From a virus: a stretch of DNA of 64,000 nucleotides. How positions within the stretch are numbered: position 1 is the stretch's first letter; each line of letters begins with the position of its first letter. Under the pieces are notes generated by a model. That model had not been told where the DNA came from, did no database searches, and saw only the letters and a program-made list of their open reading frames with translations. The DNA lies in IMG/VR virus record IMGVR_UViG_3300032249_000542, positions 62,001 through 126,000 of that record, one strand, 5' to 3'. The translations under genes and the position numbers were made by a program. Positions 26,801-35,103 of this stretch are shown in pieces.

Positions 26801-28747
26801 AACGGTTCTTTCGTACAATCAAACGCAGCATTTGATATTGCAAACTCGGCAGCTTTATATGCCAATGGTTCGTTTATACAAGCGAATGCATCATACAATT
26901 CACAGAATGTAACAGGTACATATGCTAATGCTGCATTCATTCATGCCAATGCTGCATTTAATGTTGCAAACAATTCTATTGATACGTATGTTCGTGCTCA
27001 TGCTAATGCATCATACAATACTGCAAACGCAGCTTTTGTTAGAGCAAATTCATCAGTATTCTCTATTACTGCAAACTCGTATGAGATTTATACGAACACA
27101 TCAACTGGAAACATACAGATTGGTCTTGCAAATGTAAACGCAAGTATCGGTACGTATGGTGGTGCTACTGCAATTCCAGTTATTAATGTTGATGGTTACG
27201 GTCGTGTACAGTCAGTTTCTAACACCACGATTACTGTTCCTCCTGGAACATATATTTTCCCGAACACCGGTCAACTTACAACAAATTCGAATTTTGGTAA
27301 TGTACTAATTGGGTTAGCTAATGTTAATTCAACTATAGGTACATTTGGTGGTGCTTCTGTTATTCCAATAATTCAAACTGACGGTTATGGTCGCATTACT
27401 AATATCGTTAATTCATCTATTAGTATACCATCCGGAACGAATATTGTCAATAGCAGTTTTATTACTGCCAACTCTCCAAATGGTACTGTTGCATTATCTC
27501 TGGCAAATTCTGGTGTAACTTCAGGAACGTATGGTGGTGGAGGTAATGTACCAGTAATTACGATAGATCAATATGGTCGTATAACGGTAGCTTCAAACAC
27601 AGTATCTTCAACAAATGCATTAAGTACGATTATCAGAAATTCGTACACAGCAACTGCTGCACAGACAGCATTTAACACAACTACTTCGTTTACTCCAGGG
27701 TATGCAGATGTTTATGTCAATGGATTAAAACTAAGTCCTGCTGATTATACCGCAAATCCAGTTGGCAGTATTAACATACTAAACCCAACATTAATAGATG
27801 GTGATGCAGTTGATATTCAAACCGCAACTACATTTATTGTTGATGCAAATACAAGATACGAAAAAACTACGTTTACTGCAACTGCTGGACAGACTGCATT
27901 TACGGTATCATACGTTGTAGGTAGTGTAAATGTATATCTAAATGGTTTACGTTTAAAAGAGACTGATGACTTTGTTGCAACCAATGGTTCAACTGTAACA
28001 TTAACTGTTGCTTGCGAACTAAATGATATAGTAGAGATTGAACGATCTGGTATGATGTATACCTATCTTGATAATCTTTATCTCTCAACAAGGTATGCTA
28101 ATACAGCAATATCAAATGGACAGACTACGTTTACTGTAACTGGTGGATACAAGGTTGGTTTTGTCGATGTCTACTTAAACGGTATTAAGTTAAACATTCC
28201 ATCTGACGTAGTTGCAAGTGATGGTTCGACTATTGTAATGCAATCATCAATTGTTGAGACTGGTGATAATATTGAAGTTGTTGGTATAGGTCCAGAGTTT
28301 ACACCTGCCAATGCGATATCAGTACGTGGTGGTACAATTTATGGATCGTTGATTGTTACAGAGAACGTAGTTGCAAATGCAGTTAATGTTGCAACCGTTT
28401 ACTTCAACGACGGAACAAAAATGATTACTGCTGCGTCTGGTTCAGGCACAGGAATAACATGGAAGATAATTAGTGCGAATACAACGGCAAATACAACAGA
28501 AGGTTTCCTTGTAGATACAACGACTGCGAATGTTTATATCACATTAAACTCATCACCTAGTCTTGGAAATACTGCTCGAATTGTAGATATGGCAGGAAAC
28601 TTTGCGATAAATAACTGTATCATCAAAGGAAATGGTAATAAGGTTATGGGAAGTACAGATGACTTTATCATTTCATCAAACAACGCTGGCATTGGTCTAG
28701 TGTACAGTAATGCAACTTACGGTTGGAGAATAATTGAGAATCCATAA
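23879..28747 (+). CDS. Long heptad-repeat tail fibre
   Basis: 1,622 residues. After a 65-residue head, residues about 70-1,060 are almost all heptads of the form A-[YF]-x-x-A-N-[SAG], often arranged as five-heptad blocks (AYAQANS, ASLYANG, AFVQANA, AYGSQNT, TGTYANA). This fits a trimeric alpha-helical coiled coil with Asn in core layers. Two non-repeat modules break the shaft near residues 219-275 and 500-635. The C-terminal part has beta modules with 'YGGxxxIPVINVDGYGRV' repeats. Then come three copies of a 70-residue domain (TATAAQTAF... DVYVNGLKL; TATAGQTAF... NVYLNGLRL; ISNGQTTF... DVYLNGIKL) and a compact end (GTGITWKIISANTTANT). Probably a long tail fibre. Confidence 0.7.
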   Translation: MRNKQILLSGRAVTTNAANVAADRYSFLNLSDAEPNLGVASANDYVLVYNTHANTSGNRLWSKSLITSYDHANSAYSSQNTTGVYSNAAYAQANSASLYANGAFVQANAAYGSQNTTGTYANAAFLKANSAYASQNVTGTYANAAYAQANSASLYANGAFVQANAAYGSQNTTGTYANAAYAQANSASLYANGAFIQANAAYGSQNVTGTYANNAYVRANNSLNANVGGTVTGNVTIVGNLVSNTLTTTGSGGNITGANAIFANYVFANNIDLQLLANAAYAQANSASLYANGAFVQANAAYGSQNTTGTYANASFLKANSAYESQNTTGVYANAAYAQANSASLYANGAFVQANAAYNSQNTTGVYANSAFLQANSAYAQANSASLYANGAFIQANAAYNSQNVTGTYANNAYDQANSAASYANSAFVKANSAYASQNTTGVYANAAYAQANSASLYANGAFVQANAAYGSQNTTGVYANSAYASQNVTGTYANNAYVRANNSLNANVGGTVTGSVNVTGDLAVSGNLYILGNVTTIGADSLSIEDPIILLANNNITDVVDIGFVSHYSNNPVRHAGLIRHYVDKEWYLFDGYIPHIQDTNLLDLSNTSLVISTLNANLSANLITLRGIELGYYANAAFLQANTAYASQNVTGTYANSAYTQANSASLYANGAFVQANAAYTSQNVTGTYANNAYDQANSAASYANSAFVKANSAYASQNVTGTYANNAYLHANSGFIHANSAFETINNFSVVANTTNTTVIAVNDHANGAFLKANSAYASQNVTGTYANAAYAQANSAALYANGAFIQANAAFEVANSAAQSTYANAAFLKANSAYDSQNVTGTYANNAYAQANSASLYANGAFIQSNAAYTSQNVTGTYANNAYAQANSAATYANGAFIVANTPSHVANSAALYANGAFIQANAVFNVANSAALYANGSFIQSNAAYSSQNTTGVYANAAYAQANSGALYANGSFVQSNAAFDIANSAALYANGSFIQANASYNSQNVTGTYANAAFIHANAAFNVANNSIDTYVRAHANASYNTANAAFVRANSSVFSITANSYEIYTNTSTGNIQIGLANVNASIGTYGGATAIPVINVDGYGRVQSVSNTTITVPPGTYIFPNTGQLTTNSNFGNVLIGLANVNSTIGTFGGASVIPIIQTDGYGRITNIVNSSISIPSGTNIVNSSFITANSPNGTVALSLANSGVTSGTYGGGGNVPVITIDQYGRITVASNTVSSTNALSTIIRNSYTATAAQTAFNTTTSFTPGYADVYVNGLKLSPADYTANPVGSINILNPTLIDGDAVDIQTATTFIVDANTRYEKTTFTATAGQTAFTVSYVVGSVNVYLNGLRLKETDDFVATNGSTVTLTVACELNDIVEIERSGMMYTYLDNLYLSTRYANTAISNGQTTFTVTGGYKVGFVDVYLNGIKLNIPSDVVASDGSTIVMQSSIVETGDNIEVVGIGPEFTPANAISVRGGTIYGSLIVTENVVANAVNVATVYFNDGTKMITAASGSGTGITWKIISANTTANTTEGFLVDTTTANVYITLNSSPSLGNTARIVDMAGNFAINNCIIKGNGNKVMGSTDDFIISSNNAGIGLVYSNATYGWRIIENP
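24088..27060 (+). repeat. Heptad-coding repeat tract in long fibre gene
   Basis: About 3 kb of 21-bp-periodic coding repeats, broken at about 24,535-24,710 and 25,370-25,785. Copies agree in protein but differ widely at third codon positions (for example GCA/GCT/GCG for Ala, AAC/AAT for Asn), so long identical DNA runs are rare. Confidence 0.75.
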
Positions 28748-31700
28748 TGGCTGATTTAAGAGACTATACAAAAAAGAACCCCATATTTGTTGGAACAGAT
28801 GGTATTAGATTACCAATTGGAACAGGCGCACAAAAAGGTGCGTCATCAAATGTTGCAGGTACTCTACGTTACAACACAGATATTAGTAGTATAGAATTTT
28901 TTACTCCATCGGGTTGGATTCCCCTTGGAGCTCCACCAGCTATAACTACAGTAACTCCTTCAACTTTTAATGGTACATCTGGATCAGAATTTACAATTAA
29001 CGGTTCAAACTTTAGTTCAGATGTTCAGGTGTATTTTGTTACATCAAATGGAACTAACATATTAGCATCAACTGTTACGTATATTGGTAATTCACAATTA
29101 AAAGCAACTACTCCTAGAAATATCACAGTACAAGAAGAACCGATTAGTGTTAAAGTAAATCAACCTTCGGGAATTTTTACAAAACCAGATTGTATTGATG
29201 CTGGTGGTCTACCGAGTTGGATTACTACAGCAGGAACATTAGGAAGTATATTTGGTGCAAATACAGTTAATGTATATGTGTCTGCAACGGACCCTGAAGG
29301 TTCATCAATATCATATCAAATAACATCAGGTTCATTGCCTGCAGGTTTAAGTTTAACTTCGGCAAATGGATTAGTTCAAGGTCTTGCAAGTTCAGTCTTA
29401 GCAAACACAACTTATAATTTTACAATTAAAGCAAACGACACGGCAACTAATAATACTGACAGAGCATTCAGTTATACTGTATTAAATCGTGCTCCTGTAA
29501 TCAATACTGCTGCAGGAAGTTTAGGAACAATCTATTCTGGAAATGCAGCTTCGGCAACAATTTCTGCATACGATCCAGACGGTGGAAGTATAACATTTGC
29601 TGTTGCTTCTGGATCATTACCAGCAAATAGTTCATTAGGAACTGCAAACGGAGTCATACAGGGAACTCCGATTCTTGTAACTACCAATACAACATATACA
29701 TTCTCAATTAGTACAACTGATGAAGGTAGTTTATCTGCATCAAATACCTACACATATACTGTATTAAATCGTCCTCCTTTGTGGAATACCAATCCGACAT
29801 TGACAACTATTAATGGTGCTGACCCTTACACACCAATTACAATTAACGCATACGATCCAGACGGAGCGAGTATAACATATTCTTTAACTTCTGGTGCTGT
29901 TCCAAGTGGATTAACATTTGTTACTGCAAATGCTACACTTACTGGAACACCTGATGAAGTTGAATCTAATACCACAAGTACATTTGTTGTTACTGCAACC
30001 GACGTTGGTTCAGATGCAAATGCAAGAACATTTAGTTTAACAGTTACACCAATTGTTGATGCTCAGTTTTCTAACACAGTTTTATTATTGCATGGTGATG
30101 GAAATACTTCAATTAGAGATGCCTCATCAGATAATCGCCCATTAACTGTTTTTGGAGATGTAAAGACAACTAACTTTAGTCCATTTTCAAATACTGCATA
30201 TGGTTCATATAGTGGAAATTTTGGTATGGCTGCAGGCAACTTGTACTATCCTGATAGTGATGCATATACATTAGGTAGTGCGGATTTTGCAATTGAATTC
30301 TGGTGGTATCCTACTAACATATCTTCAGAAACAGATATGTTTGGTCAATGGTCAAGTGGTGGTAATGATGAATCGTGGTTAATACATTGCCGTTCATCAA
30401 CCTTTGGACTGTCTTATGTAACGGATGGTTCATCTGACATTTATGTAGAAAGTGGAACTAAACCAACATTAGGTCGTTGGAATCATATTGTAGTATGTAG
30501 AAATAGTAATACCATTTCCATTTTTATAGATGGAGTGAGAACAGCTACTGGTTCTGAGTCAGGAGCGATTAGTAATTCTACTAGAGTGTGGTGCGTGGGT
30601 GGACGTGGAGGAAGTTCATATGGAAGAATAAATGGAATGATTTCTGATTTCCGTATCGTAAAAGGTAACGGACTCAGTCCATATAATGCAACTTCTTCTA
30701 CATTAACTGTTCCAACTGCACCGTTGCAAGATATTGCTGGAACAAGTTTTCATATCTTTAATAGAGCAAGAGGATTTACAGATACTATAACTGGGAATAT
30801 TCCTACGGTAGTTGATGCAGTATTATTAACAGCAAAAAGTCCATTTGGAAACACAGAAGCAGATACTACCACAGGATCAATGTATTTTGATGGTTCAGGA
30901 GATTATCTCAGTCTAGGAGCACCATACAATTTTGGTTCAAATAACTTTACTGTAGAAGGTTGGTTTTATTTAACCACAATATCTGGAACTCAATCACTTT
31001 GGGGATCATCTAATGGTGGTGGAGGACAATCTAAACTTCAAGTATATGTCTCAAGTGGAAATATTACTTTAGATTTTAATGGAAGTGCTGTTGTTGCAGC
31101 TACAGCAGCAACATATCTAGTTCCTGGCACATGGAATCATGTTGCGTATTGTAGAGGTGGAACCGGATCTAATCAAACCGCAGTTTTTATAAATGGTGTT
31201 CGTGCTGCGGTTGGTACATTAGGAAGTCAAACTGGAATTACCGATCATTTTAAAATTGGAAATAGTGAAGCTGGTGTAATTGCTGCGTCTTACATTTCTA
31301 ACTTTAGAATTGTTGATGGTACTGATGTTTATGGGTATACAAACACAACATATACTGTCCCAACAACTCCATTAACAAATATAACGAACACAAAATTATT
31401 AACTCTACAGAATCGTCAACCACACAACAATCACGGATTTATTGATAGTTCTAGAACTAAGAGTTTAATTACAAGAAACGGTAATCCTTCACAAGGTACG
31501 TTTACTCCGTTTAGTGCTGACTCTGGAAAATGGAGTGCATATTTTAATGGAAGTAGTGGAGTAAGATTTCCAGATAGTTCTGTTTTCTCAATGGGAACAA
31601 ATCCATTTACGATTGAAGCTTGGGTGTATGTAACAAAGACACAAGGAGCTGGATATTCTATTATTAGTCAATGGATAGACGGAAATGATAGTAACAGTTC

Positions 31701-33423
31701 ATGGATGATTGGATTTAATTGGGGTGGAGGATCAGGTGGTTCAAAATTTGAAGGAACTATTTCTATTGGTGGATCTGTTACTTCAGTAACAGACACGGTT
31801 GATTGTACACTTAACACTTGGAACCATGTAGTTCTTTCTCGTTCTGGTTCTCCAGGAACATTAGCATTATTCGTTAATGGAGTTCGTAAAGCTACAGCAA
31901 CTCCTACAGGTTCACTTATTGATGCTACTAATTCAGTTGGTATAGGTATTCGTGGTGGTACTAATGGTTATTACGCTGACGGAGTGTATATTTCCAATGC
32001 TCGTGTTGTTAATGGAACAGACGTATATGGAGCTACTAATACATCATTTACAGTTCCAACAACACCATTAACAGCAATTACAAACACTTCATTATTAACT
32101 TGTCAAGACAATCAATATAAAGACAATTCACCTAACGGATTAACTTCAACTACTGTAAGTATTCCACAAGTAAAAGCATTCTCACCATTTGCACCTAATA
32201 ACAAATATTCTACTGCAAATACTGGTGGTTCAATATACTTAGATGGTTCAGGTGACCATCTTTATGTTGGACATCCTATTGACTTTTACTTAGGTAATAA
32301 CTCAAGTGGTTATGATTTTTCATTCGAATGTTGGTATTACACTACAACTGCTGCTTTTCAAGGATTACTGTCTAAAAGAACAGGTGGGGTTGCATCGGGT
32401 TGGGAATTTGCAACTTCTGGAATGTATGGGGATTTAAACGGAACTTGGCGTGATTCAAATTCTATAGTTGGAGAAGGAGCAGGTACATATACTTCACAAA
32501 AATATGGACAATGGACACATATTTGTTACACTCGTTCAGGAACAAATGTTAGAATGTTTATTAATGGTAAATTAACATATGTTAAAACAGATATATCCGG
32601 TTACATACAACAACTAACCGATAAGTATTTAACCATAGGTGCTAACGGTGCAAATGGTGGAAATGAAAATTTATTTAATGGTTATATTTCTAGTATGAGA
32701 TTCTGCATTGAATCAATACCTACTGGTTACCAAACAGCTAGCACTACTGCAGGAACACAAATATTTACTCCACCGACTGCTCCGGTTACATTAACATCAC
32801 AAGGAGCTTTGGCAAATTCAGTTGTAATGCTAACAAATTTTAATAATGCAGCTATTGTAGATTCAACTGCAAAAACTATACTTGAAACCACTGGCGAAGC
32901 AAAAGTAAATAATTCCATTTATAAGTATGGAACAGGAGCATTGACATTTGATGGTACCGGAGATTCTTTGTTGTTTCATAATCCAATTGATTTTGCGTTT
33001 GGTATCGGAGATTTTACTGCTGAACTTTGGTTGTATCCAGTTTCGTGGGACTCAAACATGGTTGTGTTAATGGGTTATAGTTCTACTGGATTTGGAATAC
33101 AGAGATATGGTGGTGCTAGTAATCTAGGAATTATTATTAATGGATCATGGGTACTAACAGATGCTACCTTACCTTCCACTGGACAATGGACACATATTGC
33201 TGTTACAAGAACTAGCGGAACATTACGGTTTTTTGTTAATGGGGTAGTTTCAGGAAGCACTCCATCAAACACATCTGACATTAGTGGTGGAATGTACGGT
33301 GTTGCTGGATACTCCGGACAAACTTATTTTAATGGACACATGGAAGATATTCGTATTACCAAAGGTTCATCTCGTTACACAACAACCTTTACTCCTCCAA
33401 CTAGAGGATATCCAGACAAATAA
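28747..33423 (+). CDS. Giant adhesin/fibre with IPT, Ig-like and five LamG-like domains (copy A)
   Basis: 1,558 residues. Residues 1-60 are a head with the LRYNTDISSIEFF...GW junction module. About 62-140 is an IPT/TIG-like domain (ITTVTPSTFNGTSGSEFTI). Residues 150-435 are three cadherin/putative-Ig repeats, each with a DPDG or DPEG turn and 'SGSLPAGLSLTSANGLVQG' signature. From 438 to the end there are five concanavalin A/LamG-like domains, each with a 'FDGSGDYL...FTVEGWFYL...WNHVAYCR...FINGVR' pattern. These bind glycans or proteins in known families, so the protein probably contacts the host surface. The gene at 35,104 is a full-length paralogue. The ending, TRGYPDK, resembles that copy's TKAFPNK. 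Confidence 0.7.
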   Translation: MADLRDYTKKNPIFVGTDGIRLPIGTGAQKGASSNVAGTLRYNTDISSIEFFTPSGWIPLGAPPAITTVTPSTFNGTSGSEFTINGSNFSSDVQVYFVTSNGTNILASTVTYIGNSQLKATTPRNITVQEEPISVKVNQPSGIFTKPDCIDAGGLPSWITTAGTLGSIFGANTVNVYVSATDPEGSSISYQITSGSLPAGLSLTSANGLVQGLASSVLANTTYNFTIKANDTATNNTDRAFSYTVLNRAPVINTAAGSLGTIYSGNAASATISAYDPDGGSITFAVASGSLPANSSLGTANGVIQGTPILVTTNTTYTFSISTTDEGSLSASNTYTYTVLNRPPLWNTNPTLTTINGADPYTPITINAYDPDGASITYSLTSGAVPSGLTFVTANATLTGTPDEVESNTTSTFVVTATDVGSDANARTFSLTVTPIVDAQFSNTVLLLHGDGNTSIRDASSDNRPLTVFGDVKTTNFSPFSNTAYGSYSGNFGMAAGNLYYPDSDAYTLGSADFAIEFWWYPTNISSETDMFGQWSSGGNDESWLIHCRSSTFGLSYVTDGSSDIYVESGTKPTLGRWNHIVVCRNSNTISIFIDGVRTATGSESGAISNSTRVWCVGGRGGSSYGRINGMISDFRIVKGNGLSPYNATSSTLTVPTAPLQDIAGTSFHIFNRARGFTDTITGNIPTVVDAVLLTAKSPFGNTEADTTTGSMYFDGSGDYLSLGAPYNFGSNNFTVEGWFYLTTISGTQSLWGSSNGGGGQSKLQVYVSSGNITLDFNGSAVVAATAATYLVPGTWNHVAYCRGGTGSNQTAVFINGVRAAVGTLGSQTGITDHFKIGNSEAGVIAASYISNFRIVDGTDVYGYTNTTYTVPTTPLTNITNTKLLTLQNRQPHNNHGFIDSSRTKSLITRNGNPSQGTFTPFSADSGKWSAYFNGSSGVRFPDSSVFSMGTNPFTIEAWVYVTKTQGAGYSIISQWIDGNDSNSSWMIGFNWGGGSGGSKFEGTISIGGSVTSVTDTVDCTLNTWNHVVLSRSGSPGTLALFVNGVRKATATPTGSLIDATNSVGIGIRGGTNGYYADGVYISNARVVNGTDVYGATNTSFTVPTTPLTAITNTSLLTCQDNQYKDNSPNGLTSTTVSIPQVKAFSPFAPNNKYSTANTGGSIYLDGSGDHLYVGHPIDFYLGNNSSGYDFSFECWYYTTTAAFQGLLSKRTGGVASGWEFATSGMYGDLNGTWRDSNSIVGEGAGTYTSQKYGQWTHICYTRSGTNVRMFINGKLTYVKTDISGYIQQLTDKYLTIGANGANGGNENLFNGYISSMRFCIESIPTGYQTASTTAGTQIFTPPTAPVTLTSQGALANSVVMLTNFNNAAIVDSTAKTILETTGEAKVNNSIYKYGTGALTFDGTGDSLLFHNPIDFAFGIGDFTAELWLYPVSWDSNMVVLMGYSSTGFGIQRYGGASNLGIIINGSWVLTDATLPSTGQWTHIAVTRTSGTLRFFVNGVVSGSTPSNTSDISGGMYGVAGYSGQTYFNGHMEDIRITKGSSRYTTTFTPPTRGYPDK

Positions 33424-33426
33424 GAT

Positions 33427-35097
33427 ATGGCAACTACAAAATCATCTAATACGGTAGTAAATATTAAACAAGTACCTATTGCTTTTGCACAGGCTAATAC
33501 TGCATTTGCATCTGCAAACAATGTAGCTCCACAAATACAACCTGCGTTTAGTACAGCTAATTCAGCAGGACTTTATGCTAACGCATCTTTCTTACATGCT
33601 AACAATGCTTATGTACGTGCAAACAATTCTCTTAATGCAAACGTGGGTGGAACAGTTACTGGTAATGTTGTAGTCATTGGTAATGTGGTATCAGATGCAT
33701 TCCAAACATCTGGACCTGCTGGTGACATTACTGGTGCTAATGCAATATTCGCAAATTACATTTTTGCAAGTAACACAAATTTACACTTACTTGCAAACTC
33801 ATCATATGCACAAGCAAATGCTGCATTCAACGCTGCGAATAATGCATCAGATTCATGGGTACGTAATCAAGCAAATCTTGCTTTTGACAAAGCGAATACT
33901 TCATTATCAAACACTAATTTAAATGTTTTTGGAACACTCAGAATGTTAAATCAAAGTGGTGATGAAGGTGGTGAATTATTTTTAGATAAACCAGTATCAA
34001 ATACATCTTTAGCAGCTGGTGTAACAGTTGATATTTTTCAAAATAAATTAAGAATTTTCGAAACTGGTGGTAGTATTCGTGGTGCTTTTATTGACATAGC
34101 TAATACTACTGCTAACGGAGTTGGTAGTGAAATAGTAAAGTATGATGCAAATAATTCATCTACTGGATTCCTCTCACTACCTAATGGAACAACAGCACAA
34201 CGTCCCGCATCAACTGCTAACGGCGTTATGAGATACAACACTAGTAATAATGTAGTAGAAGTTTATATGCCTACTGCTGGATGGACAATTATTGCTTCTG
34301 ATAGTCTTATTGTAGATTATTTAATAGTCGGTGGAGGTGGTGCTGGTGGTTCTGGTCACGCAGGAGGTGGAGGTGCTGGTGGTTATATATCTGGTTCATC
34401 ATTAACAGTATATAAAGGTACATCTTATCCTGCTGTAGTTGGTGCTGGTGGAACAGGAGCTACTTATAACTCATCTGCTCCATCAGTCGGATCAAACACT
34501 TCTATTTTTGGATATACTGCGATACGTGGTGGATACGGTGGAGGACAAAATCAACCGGGTATTGCAAAGGATGGTACATCAGGTGGTTCAGGTGGTGGCG
34601 GTGGAAATACAACTAGTGGAGCTGGTGATGGTGGTGCAGGAACACCGGGACAAGGTTTCCCAGGTGGAATCGGTTCTGGTGGAAACTCATGGTCTGGTGC
34701 TGGTGGAGGTGGTGCAAGTGCAGCTGGATCAAACAATCCAAATTCTAGTACCGGTGGTGCTGGAGGAGCCGGAATTGAATGGATTAATAGTGTTGCTTAC
34801 GCTGGTGGTGGTGGCGGAGGTGGTGGAAGTCCAGCTGATGATACTGGTGGTGCTGGTGGATTTGGTGGAGGTGGTCCAGGAGTGGCGGGTGGATCACGAA
34901 CTGCAACATCAGGAACAACCAATCGTGGAGGTGGAGGTGGAGGATCAAGAGATGGTCCCGCAGGAAATGGTGGTTCTGGTGTAATAATTGTTCGTTACCC
35001 TGGAACAACAGAAAGAGCTTCTGGTGGAACAATAACAACATCAGGCGGATATACATATCATACGTTTACAGGTTCAGGAACTTTTTTACCAACATAA
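33427..35097 (+). CDS. Fibre with heptad shaft and glycine-rich tip (1 of 4)
   Basis: 556 residues in four parts: a short heptad shaft (residues 15-160) including the ANNSLNANVGGTVTGN module also present in the long fibre; a beta linker; a junction module (GTTAQRPASTANGVMRYNT...GW, about 255-285); and a glycine-rich tip (about 300-520) that starts YLIVGGGGAGG. It ends with a cap, GVIIVRYPGT...SGGYTYHTFTGSGTF, shared by three more fibres (39,963, 41,340, 43,712). The tip probably contacts the receptor, and the cap closes the trimer. It lies between the two giant LamG genes. Confidence 0.65.
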   Translation: MATTKSSNTVVNIKQVPIAFAQANTAFASANNVAPQIQPAFSTANSAGLYANASFLHANNAYVRANNSLNANVGGTVTGNVVVIGNVVSDAFQTSGPAGDITGANAIFANYIFASNTNLHLLANSSYAQANAAFNAANNASDSWVRNQANLAFDKANTSLSNTNLNVFGTLRMLNQSGDEGGELFLDKPVSNTSLAAGVTVDIFQNKLRIFETGGSIRGAFIDIANTTANGVGSEIVKYDANNSSTGFLSLPNGTTAQRPASTANGVMRYNTSNNVVEVYMPTAGWTIIASDSLIVDYLIVGGGGAGGSGHAGGGGAGGYISGSSLTVYKGTSYPAVVGAGGTGATYNSSAPSVGSNTSIFGYTAIRGGYGGGQNQPGIAKDGTSGGSGGGGGNTTSGAGDGGAGTPGQGFPGGIGSGGNSWSGAGGGGASAAGSNNPNSSTGGAGGAGIEWINSVAYAGGGGGGGGSPADDTGGAGGFGGGGPGVAGGSRTATSGTTNRGGGGGGSRDGPAGNGGSGVIIVRYPGTTERASGGTITTSGGYTYHTFTGSGTFLPT

Positions 35098-35103
35098 AAG
35101 AAT

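Noticed and set aside
24088-27060. Regular repeats that could suggest a CRISPR array or satellite DNA
   Set aside because: The repeats are 21-bp periodic, in frame, vary at third codon positions and code for a fibre shaft; there are no constant repeats with unrelated spacers.
34439-34984. 181-residue open frame overlapping the glycine-rich tip, and similar frames at 40,645 and 43,375
   Set aside because: Long frames arise because GGT/GGA runs lack stops in other frames. The products are low-complexity V/L/Q-rich strings with no start signal; they are shadows of the fibre genes.
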